Assembly: GCA_027485915.1 (NCBI GenBank) | Contig: JAIXQA010000061.1 | Span: 1 to 53,705 of the forward strand | Direction: 5' to 3' | Origin: Alphaproteobacteria bacterium | GTDB taxonomy: Bacteria; Pseudomonadota; Alphaproteobacteria; Caulobacterales; Aquidulcibacteraceae | Length of the DNA stretch: 53,705 bases | Shown here: one piece after another, positions 7,588 to 14,008 of the stretch | How positions within the stretch are numbered: position 1 is the stretch's first letter | Layout of the letters: each line of letters opens with the position of its first letter | Notes under the pieces: model-generated | Databases searched by the model: none | Told to the model about the DNA's origin: nothing | The model's input: the letters and a program-made list of their open reading frames with translations, nothing else | Program-made: the position numbers and the translations under genes

Positions 7588-7964
7588 CCAAGCACCTCTA
7601 AGTCTGTGATTTCTTGAAAGTCTTGCGGATTAAGCGTCACCAAAGTCGCCTGTGCATTCAGGGCTTGGGCCGCAATCATCCGGTCAAAGATTTTGCGGCG
7701 TGAGTAGCCAGCCATTGCGACGATTCGGCCATAGGTTTGGGCGCTTTCTGAGTCAAAGGCTAGAATATTCAAGCTCGACAGTAAAAGATCCAGCTTTGCG
7801 CGACGCCGGTCTGCCTGCGCGGCGTCCCGATACACCCCACCTTCCAATTCAACGACACTGACAATGGATACTAAAATGGGTCCACTAAGTTGATTAACGC
7901 GCTCCCAGACTGTCGAGTCACCATCCCTCAGCGGGATCAAGACGCTCGTATCAAGGAAGTGCAT
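7581..7964 (-). CDS. vapC: VapC-type PIN-domain ribonuclease toxin
   Basis: A 127-residue PIN-domain protein, the toxin of a type II toxin-antitoxin pair; VapC toxins cut tRNA or rRNA using Mg2+. The acidic centre is present: Asp5 in MHFLDTSVL, Glu39 in VVELEGG, Asp94 in RKIFDRMIAA and Asp115 near NPQDF. Length and termini are normal, so it looks intact. It follows its antitoxin gene by 34 bases and overlaps the GFA gene by seven bases, which places toxin expression in line with three metabolic genes. Confidence 0.88.
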   Translation of the reverse strand: MHFLDTSVLIPLRDGDSTVWERVNQLSGPILVSIVSVVELEGGVYRDAAQADRRRAKLDLLLSSLNILAFDSESAQTYGRIVAMAGYSRRKIFDRMIAAQALNAQATLVTLNPQDFQEITDLEVLGW

Positions 7965-7998
7965 TGGTTTGGAGATCCTGCTTTCGAGTTGTGTCTAA

Positions 7999-8238
7999 TC
8001 ACAGTCCGGGTCGATCGGGAATTTCTTCGGTCTCGCGCACCTCGATGTAGTCCGGTGCAGGCAGCTCTCGCAATCGCTTTAGCATTTCGTGAAATGGCAA
8101 TTTGGCGGGTCGCAGCGTTACGACATCACCACTACGGACAATTTCTAACTCCGTGCCCTCAGGAAAGGCCAACGCCTTTGGCAAACGCACCGCTTGGCTA
8201 TTGCCGCTTTTGAACGTCTTGGTTTTATGGGGTGCCAT
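7999..8238 (-). CDS. vapB: VapB-type AbrB-fold antitoxin
   Basis: A 79-residue antitoxin. The N-terminal swapped-hairpin AbrB DNA-binding domain is clear: KTKTFKSGNSQAVRLPKALAFPEGTELEIVRSGD. The acidic C-terminal part (APDYIEVRETEEIPDRPG) would cover the VapC active site. The ATG at 8238 was chosen because an AAGGACAGG-like ribosome site precedes it and the AbrB domain begins at once; an in-frame ATG at 8274 would add 12 residues encoded by the probable operator. VapB-VapC complexes usually repress their own promoter. Confidence 0.87.
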   Translation of the reverse strand: MAPHKTKTFKSGNSQAVRLPKALAFPEGTELEIVRSGDVVTLRPAKLPFHEMLKRLRELPAPDYIEVRETEEIPDRPGL

Positions 8239-8257
8239 GGTCCTGTCCTTAGGTGGA

Positions 8258-8271
8258 TATACACGTATATA
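8258..8271. promoter_or_regulatory. Candidate VapB operator
   Basis: A near-palindrome of the form TATAnACGTnTATA (12 of 14 positions symmetric) lies about 20 bases upstream of the vapB start. AbrB-type antitoxins commonly bind AT-rich inverted repeats at this position, so it is a good candidate for autoregulation. Confidence 0.45.
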
Positions 8272-8323
8272 CATGGTTGCCGGATTGGGGGCTAGGGGTG
8301 GGAAATCTCTTTAGGATAAGCCC

Positions 8324-8857
8324 TCAAGCATGCTTTATCCGTTCCAAATACGCGTCCCGGGATTGGCCCCATTTGTTGTTTTGGACTTTGTCATAGGGGG
8401 GCGGCAATTGAACGGGCCCTAAGTTTCTGGATCCGATTTTACTCGCGATGGCACAAGAAGCATGATTTTCAGGACGAATGGTATGGATAATGTGGGGCCA
8501 TTTCAGGACATTAAATATCCAGTCGCGACACGCGCTTGCTGCCTCAACAGCATAGCCCAAGCCTTGGTAACGCGTTGCAATAACCCATCCGAGCTCGCGG
8601 TCTGGCCAGCCATAGGGCTTATGAGGCCCAACACGACCAATGAATGTCCCACTTTCCCGCTCAAAAACCGCAAACACCCCATAGCCGCGCAACTGCCAAG
8701 ACCCAGCCGCCGCCGCAAACGCACGCCAAGCCTCAGGGCCAGTTACGGGCTTTTCGCCCACTTCAAGCAAGTCTGGATCGGCCAAAAGGGCCGCCCAAGC
8801 CTCAAAGTCCGCTTCGATGGGAGGGCGCAGAATTAGACGGGCGGTCTCTATAATCAT
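8324..8857 (-). CDS. GNAT-family N-acetyltransferase (RimJ/RimL type)
   Basis: Transfers an acetyl group from acetyl-CoA to an amine; substrate unknown. The 177-residue protein starts MIIETARLILRPPIEADFEAW, the typical opening of RimJ/RimL-like acetyltransferases. It continues with the ELGWVIATRYQGLGYAVEAASACRDWIF segment, where the R/Q-x-x-G-x-G/A turn binds the CoA pyrophosphate. It lies 15 bases downstream of the acyl-CoA dehydrogenase gene and is probably the last gene of that operon, though the link may be only transcriptional. Confidence 0.85.
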   Translation of the reverse strand: MIIETARLILRPPIEADFEAWAALLADPDLLEVGEKPVTGPEAWRAFAAAAGSWQLRGYGVFAVFERESGTFIGRVGPHKPYGWPDRELGWVIATRYQGLGYAVEAASACRDWIFNVLKWPHIIHTIRPENHASCAIASKIGSRNLGPVQLPPPYDKVQNNKWGQSRDAYLERIKHA

Positions 8858-8872
8858 TGTGGCCCAACGCCC

Positions 8873-10069
8873 TTAAATCGGGTTGCGGGCCACCAATTGC
8901 TTGGCGATGATGATGCGTTGCATTTCGTTGGTGCCTTCGCCGATGCACATTAAAGGCGCGTCGCGATAGAGGCGTTCGATGACATATTCCTTGGAATAGC
9001 CATAGCCGCCATGAATGCGCATCGCTTCCAGCGAGACTTCGACAGCGGTTTCCGAGGCGAAGAATTTGGCCATGCCCGCTTCCATGTCGATCCGCTCACC
9101 CCGGTCAAAGGCGGCAGCGGCATCCTGGGTCAGAAGTTCGGCGGCGCGTGTCTTGGCGGCCATTTCGCCGAGTTTCAGCTGGATGGCCTGATGCTCACAG
9201 ATTGGCTTGCCCATGGTCTTGCGCATTTGAGCATATTTGACGCTTTCGGCCAAAGCGCGTTTGGCGATCCCGACGGAGCGGGCGGCGATATTGACGCGGC
9301 CAATCTCAAGGCCGCCTGTGGCCATGATAAAGCCCCTGCCTTCTTCGCCGCCCACCAAGCTCTTCTTGGCGTCGACTTCATAATCTTCAAAAATAAACTC
9401 TCCGGAATCAATGCCCTTATAGCCGAGCTTCTCCAGCTTCTTGCCATTCTTGACGCCTTTTAGCGGCACCTTGGTTTCGGGGTCGATTTTCGGCACGATT
9501 AGCATGCTCATACCCTTATGGCGCGGCTGTGCGTCGGGATCAGTCTTGACCAGCAAGGCTACGCAATGGCCCTCAATCGCGTTGGAGATCCATGTTTTGG
9601 TGCCATTGACGATATATTTGTCGCCTTGGCGGCGCGCCACGGTGCGGATGCCTTGCAAATCGGTGCCCGCATCTGGCTCTGTCAGGCCCAAGCCGCCGCG
9701 CATCTCGCCGGTGGCAAACTTGGGCAGCCAATATTCCTTTTGATAATCGGTACCAAAGCGCTGAACCACGGTGGCCATCATTAAGTGCGAATTGAAAATG
9801 CCTGTCAGGCTCATCCATTCTTGCGAAATCATGGTCACGATCTTGGAATATGTGGTAGCCGACAGGCCAAGACCGCCATAATCGGGATGAATGATCGCGC
9901 CAAACAGCCCAAGCTCTGCCATGTCTTGGACGAGTTCAGTTGGCCATTCGTTATCATGCTCCAGTTTCATCGCCACGGGGGCGACTTTTTTCTCAATCCA
10001 TTTCTGGATCGCGTCCAGCATCTGGCGCTCATCTGCTTCGCTGATATGTCCAAAGTTTCCGTCTGCCAT
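8873..10069 (-). CDS. Acyl-CoA dehydrogenase
   Basis: FAD enzyme that puts an alpha-beta double bond into an acyl-CoA and passes electrons to ETF. The 398 residues are the standard length. Visible motifs include GGLGLTEPDAGTDLQGIRTVARR (FAD and substrate loop, about 125-147), KTWISNA, and the end block RDAPLMCIGEGTNEMQR with the probable catalytic Glu378. The RMRKTMGKPICEHQ-like helix is also normal. It lacks the N-terminal extension expected of methylsuccinyl-CoA dehydrogenase. It lies 48 bases downstream of the MaoC gene, in a lyase-hydratase-dehydrogenase run. Confidence 0.92.
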   Translation of the reverse strand: MADGNFGHISEADERQMLDAIQKWIEKKVAPVAMKLEHDNEWPTELVQDMAELGLFGAIIHPDYGGLGLSATTYSKIVTMISQEWMSLTGIFNSHLMMATVVQRFGTDYQKEYWLPKFATGEMRGGLGLTEPDAGTDLQGIRTVARRQGDKYIVNGTKTWISNAIEGHCVALLVKTDPDAQPRHKGMSMLIVPKIDPETKVPLKGVKNGKKLEKLGYKGIDSGEFIFEDYEVDAKKSLVGGEEGRGFIMATGGLEIGRVNIAARSVGIAKRALAESVKYAQMRKTMGKPICEHQAIQLKLGEMAAKTRAAELLTQDAAAAFDRGERIDMEAGMAKFFASETAVEVSLEAMRIHGGYGYSKEYVIERLYRDAPLMCIGEGTNEMQRIIIAKQLVARNPI

Positions 10070-10117
10070 GGTCTTAGTCTCCTACGCAGGCAGCGCCTGA
10101 CGTCATCCAAATTTCGA

Positions 10118-10639
10118 TCAGTAAGTGCCCACCTTGTCCTCAACAGCGTGGCCGCGGGCGGGGATCAGCATGTTGCGCTTGAAGGTGCACACCATGACGC
10201 CATCTTGGTTGAAGCCTTTGGTGACGATGGTGACAATGCCCTGACCGGGGCGCGAGGCGCTCTCGCGCTTGGCGAGGACTTCGCTTTCGGCATACAGCGT
10301 GTCGCCTGCAAAGACCGGAGCAGTGAACTTCACGTCATCCATGCCCAAATTGGCAATGGCTTTCTGACTGGTATCGGTCACACTCATGCCAATGCAAAGC
10401 GAGAGTGTGTAGGTTGACACCACGAGGTTCTTTTTAAATTCGCTCGCAGCAGCAAATTGGGCATCAAAATGCATGGGATGCGTGTTCAGCGTCATGAGCG
10501 TGAACATATGGTTCTCATATTCGGTGATGGTCTTGCCCGGGCGGTGTTCATACACATCGCCGACGAGGAAGTCCTCGAAATAGCGACCAAAAGTCTCGCG
10601 ATAGCGCTGGGGGCCGACTTCTTTCACGTTTTGAACCAT
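10118..10639 (-). CDS. MaoC-family hydratase/dehydratase
   Basis: A single-hotdog-fold enzyme of 173 residues expected to add or remove water on an enoyl-CoA. The region around residues 45-63 reads TLMTLNTHPMHFDAQFAA, which aligns with the hydratase-2 motif but has Asn-Thr-His where the common enzymes have Gly-Asp-x-Asn. The C-terminal half (VKFTAPVFAGDTLYAESEVLAKRES) is typical MaoC. Some mesaconyl-CoA or itaconyl-CoA hydratases belong to this superfamily, but they are usually longer, so the substrate is open. It starts two bases after the CoA-ester lyase stop. Confidence 0.85.
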   Translation of the reverse strand: MVQNVKEVGPQRYRETFGRYFEDFLVGDVYEHRPGKTITEYENHMFTLMTLNTHPMHFDAQFAAASEFKKNLVVSTYTLSLCIGMSVTDTSQKAIANLGMDDVKFTAPVFAGDTLYAESEVLAKRESASRPGQGIVTIVTKGFNQDGVMVCTFKRNMLIPARGHAVEDKVGTY

Positions 10640-10641
10640 GG

Positions 10642-11505
10642 TTAGAACTCAATTCCTGCTTTGGACAAAATGCGCTCGGCGCGCAGATAAACGGGGATAT
10701 CGAGGAGTTTTCCATCCAGCAAAATGGCGCGGCTATCTTGCGACTTGCCTGCTTCAATGACGCGCTTAGCCCAATCTAACTCCTCTTGTGCGGGCGAAAA
10801 AACCTCATTGACGATAGCGACTTGGCTGGGGTGGATGCAGGCTTTGCCGTCAAAGCCTAAAGCTTTCACCCGGAGAGATTCCGCGCGCAGGCCCGCTTCG
10901 TCCTTCACGTTCAAATAGGGAACATCCATCAAGGCTCCGTTGGTGACACGTGCTTGTGTGGCAAGGGTTGCACGTGCATGAAACAGCGCTTCCCAGTCCA
11001 TGCCCGTGCCGATAGCCAACGAATAATCCGCCCCACCAAACAAGACTCCACCAGACGAGCCGCAAATCCCTGCGATATCCGCGACATGTTTCAGGCCCAT
11101 AACGGATTCTATTACGGCCCATAGCGCGACCTGCTTGCCGGTTTGCCCGCGCAGGTCCAGCAAGTGGCTTAAATTCGCAAGGTCAGAGCCTAGAGCCGCT
11201 TTCGGCACCATCAGGAAGTCCGGCCGTGCTCTTGTCTCGCTAAAGGCGATGATGTCTTTGAGGCCGTCCAGAGTGTCCAGTCCATTCATCCGCACCCCAA
11301 TTGCGCAAGCCGGATAGCTCTCTGCATTGGCCTCCAACCAGCCAATCACGTCTGCGCGGGCGGTTGCCTTATCTTGCGGCGGCACTGCGTCTTCAAGGTC
11401 GATGCAAATGGAATCGGCCCCCGCCGCCAACGCCTTTTCAAAGCGGTCTGGCCGAGAGCCCGGGACAAAGAGGAGTGAGCGAAACGTTTTCATTTGTCCG
11501 GACAT
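10642..11505 (-). CDS. CoA-ester lyase (HpcH/HpaI, CitE-like)
   Basis: Splits a 3-hydroxyacyl-CoA such as malyl-, methylmalyl- or citramalyl-CoA into acetyl- or propionyl-CoA and a 2-oxoacid. The 287-residue TIM-barrel protein has the expected motifs: LFVPGSRPDRFEKALAAGADSICIDLEDAVPPQDK, GVRMNGLDT, a metal-binding Glu in WAVIESVMGL, and GFDGKACIHPSQV. Two in-frame ATGs exist, at 11505 and 11493; the second is preceded by GGAC and is equally plausible. It heads the operon with the MaoC and dehydrogenase genes. The exact substrate cannot be fixed without comparison. Confidence 0.88.
   Translation of the reverse strand: MSGQMKTFRSLLFVPGSRPDRFEKALAAGADSICIDLEDAVPPQDKATARADVIGWLEANAESYPACAIGVRMNGLDTLDGLKDIIAFSETRARPDFLMVPKAALGSDLANLSHLLDLRGQTGKQVALWAVIESVMGLKHVADIAGICGSSGGVLFGGADYSLAIGTGMDWEALFHARATLATQARVTNGALMDVPYLNVKDEAGLRAESLRVKALGFDGKACIHPSQVAIVNEVFSPAQEELDWAKRVIEAGKSQDSRAILLDGKLLDIPVYLRAERILSKAGIEF
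11495..11504. promoter_or_regulatory. 10-bp palindrome TGTCCGGACA at the lyase start
   Basis: A perfect palindrome overlaps the first start codon of the CoA-ester lyase gene and lies just upstream of the second ATG (11493). The same 10-mer overlaps the start of the MmgE/PrpD gene at 49568-49577. TGT...ACA arms are common in GntR/HutC-type operators. It may also simply reflect both proteins beginning MSGQ. Confidence 0.3.
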
Positions 11506-11590
11506 TTAAACGGATATCAACGGACGTCAATTCGAAACCGCGCGACGGCATGACTTTGTGCGGGCGACCCCAGATTTTGAAACCTGCGCC

Positions 11591-13978
11591 TCAGCGCAAG
11601 CGTGCGCCGACCTTCGCAGCCGCCGCGATAATCTTTGCACTGACGGCCTCAATTTCTGCGTCGGTCAGGGTGTGGTCGCGCGGCTGCAAGCTGACCTGCA
11701 ATGCGAGCGACACCTCGCCGTCAGCCACGCCTTGGCCTTGATAGCGATCAAACAGACTGACGTCTGAAATCAGGGCCTTATCAGCTTGGGCAGCAGCGCG
11801 GATCAAATCACCTGCGGGCAGATCAGCTTTGGCGACAAAGGCAAAGTCGCGCGTCAAAGGCATGAGTGCAGAGGCCTCAAGCTTGGCCTTAGTCTTGCCA
11901 GCTTTCACCTTGGCTGGTGGCAAAGCGTCCAAGAACAGCTCAAAGCCATAGACTGGCCCATCAACGCCAAGTTCTTTTAGAACGCGGGGGTGCAGCTCAC
12001 CAAACTCGGCTAATATCGTCTTTGGGCCAAGCTTGAACGAACCAGAACGGCCGGGGTGCCACCAAGCCCGCGCCCCTTGAACCGTCTGCATCCCGCCAGT
12101 CGACGCGCCCATCGCATCCAGCATGGCCAAAACATCGGCTTTCACGGTGAAGACGTCTGGCTTTTCCGTCCCACTCCAATGGCGAATGGTCCCACGTGTG
12201 ACACCAGCAATGACCATCTCCTGATCTTTTGGGCCGTCGCCCTTATAAATCGGGCCTGCTTCAAACAAAGCGAGGTCGCCAAAGCCCCGGTCAGCATTGC
12301 GTTGTGCGGCTAACAGCAAATGGATCAGCGCGCTCGGTCGCATGCAGTCCAGATCTGACGCGATGGGATTAGCCAGAACCAAGGCCCCGCCGCCTTGCGC
12401 TGCGCCAAACAACTCGCACGTCGCGCGACTCGCGAAGCTCCAGGTCACCGCCTCCATCCAGCCGCGGGCAGCGAGACTGCGACGACCCAAACGAACCCGG
12501 TTTTGCGCCGCGGTTAGCAAGGGCTCCTTCCGGCCTTTGCGCTCTGGCAATTTCGCCGTGGGCAGACGGTCAAAACCTGCGATGCGCGCAATATCTTCGA
12601 CCAAATCGGCAGCCCCTGCCACATCGCGTCGCCAAGTGGGTACGCCAACTTTGCGGGTTCCCGACCCGGCCACTTCCGGCGAGAAGCCCAAGGCGGTCAG
12701 GATGGTGTCAATCTCGCCATCGCTGAGGTCTAGGCCGGTCAAGCGATGCACTTCCTTTGTGGCAAAGAGCACGGCCTCTGGTGCTGAAGGAACTTCACCG
12801 GCAACAATGACGTCTGAGGCGGTGCCACCGCACAGTTCAAGGATCATCGCGGTTGCAAGCTCTAGTCCGTCGACCATGAAGCCAGAATCGACACCCCGCT
12901 CAAACCTATATTTGGCATCTGACTGAATGCCTAAAGCGCGCGCTGTTTGGGCGATGTTAAGGGGCGCAAACAAAGCGCTTTCGACGAAGACATCAACGGT
13001 CTCCTCGGAGCACCCCGACGACACGCCGCCCATAATCCCGCCTAGGCCGAGCGGGCCAGCGGCATCGGCAATCACGCACATGGCGGGGGTCAACTCATAG
13101 CTCTTGCCATCCAGCGCCACAAAGCTTTCGTCAGCCTGACCCATGCGGGCGACGATGCCGCCCGACAGCTTGGCGGCATCATAAACATGCAGTGGGCGGG
13201 CGCGGTCGTAGGAAATGAAATTGGTGATGTCGACCAAAGCATTGATCGGGCGCAGGCCAATGGCGCGCAAGCGATCAGCCAGCCATTTCGGGCTGGGGCC
13301 ATTCTTAACACCCTTGATCAAGCGGCCAGCAAAAGCGGGACATGCCTCTGGTGACTGGATGGTGACACTCACTGGGCAGGGGAAACTGCCAGCGACTGGC
13401 TTGACTGAATATTCTTTCAGTTGACCCAAGCCCGCTGCCGCCAACTCACGCGCAATACCTACAACGCCCAGCCAATCCGGGCGGTTTGGCGTGACCTCGA
13501 AGTCAATGACGGCATCGGCAAGGCCCAAGGCCGCAGCCGCGGGTGTGCCAACAGCCAAGCTATCGTCCAACTCAAGGATGCCATCGCTCTCTTCGGCGGT
13601 TTCAAGCTCCGCTGCGGAGCACAGCATGCCGTTTGAGACGACCCCGCGCACCGCACGTGGCTCTAATGTAATGCCACTGCCCGGGATATAGGTGCCTAAA
13701 GGCGCATAAATAGTGGTCAAGCCAGGGCGCGCATTGGGCGCACCACAGACGATTTCTTTGATCCCTTCAAAGGTTTCGACTTGGCAGACTTGCAAGCGGT
13801 CCGCATTGGGATGGCGCTCAGCCGACATAATCTTCGCGACTGAAAATGCTTTCAGTTTGTCAGCAGGATCTTCCCAATGCTCCACTTCTAGGCCCGCCAT
13901 AGTCATGGCGTCCAATACAGCAGACAAAGGGGCGTCGGTGGCCAAATGATCCTGTAGCCAAGACAACGTGAATTTCAT
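11591..13978 (-). CDS. pheT: Phenylalanine--tRNA ligase beta subunit
   Basis: The large subunit of the alpha2-beta2 enzyme that charges tRNA-Phe. All domains are present over 795 residues: N-terminal tRNA-binding EMAP-like domain (about 40-150, [21 protein letters not shown]), B3/B4 editing domain (about 210-370), B5 domain (400-470), core domain, and the C-terminal anticodon-binding domain (700-795, [34 protein letters not shown]). It starts 30 bases after polA rather than following pheS, its usual partner. The pheS gene is not in this window. Confidence 0.97.
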   Translation of the reverse strand: MKFTLSWLQDHLATDAPLSAVLDAMTMAGLEVEHWEDPADKLKAFSVAKIMSAERHPNADRLQVCQVETFEGIKEIVCGAPNARPGLTTIYAPLGTYIPGSGITLEPRAVRGVVSNGMLCSAAELETAEESDGILELDDSLAVGTPAAAALGLADAVIDFEVTPNRPDWLGVVGIARELAAAGLGQLKEYSVKPVAGSFPCPVSVTIQSPEACPAFAGRLIKGVKNGPSPKWLADRLRAIGLRPINALVDITNFISYDRARPLHVYDAAKLSGGIVARMGQADESFVALDGKSYELTPAMCVIADAAGPLGLGGIMGGVSSGCSEETVDVFVESALFAPLNIAQTARALGIQSDAKYRFERGVDSGFMVDGLELATAMILELCGGTASDVIVAGEVPSAPEAVLFATKEVHRLTGLDLSDGEIDTILTALGFSPEVAGSGTRKVGVPTWRRDVAGAADLVEDIARIAGFDRLPTAKLPERKGRKEPLLTAAQNRVRLGRRSLAARGWMEAVTWSFASRATCELFGAAQGGGALVLANPIASDLDCMRPSALIHLLLAAQRNADRGFGDLALFEAGPIYKGDGPKDQEMVIAGVTRGTIRHWSGTEKPDVFTVKADVLAMLDAMGASTGGMQTVQGARAWWHPGRSGSFKLGPKTILAEFGELHPRVLKELGVDGPVYGFELFLDALPPAKVKAGKTKAKLEASALMPLTRDFAFVAKADLPAGDLIRAAAQADKALISDVSLFDRYQGQGVADGEVSLALQVSLQPRDHTLTDAEIEAVSAKIIAAAAKVGARLR

Positions 13979-14008
13979 CGGTACAAATCCCTGCGGGAGC
14001 TAATCGGT

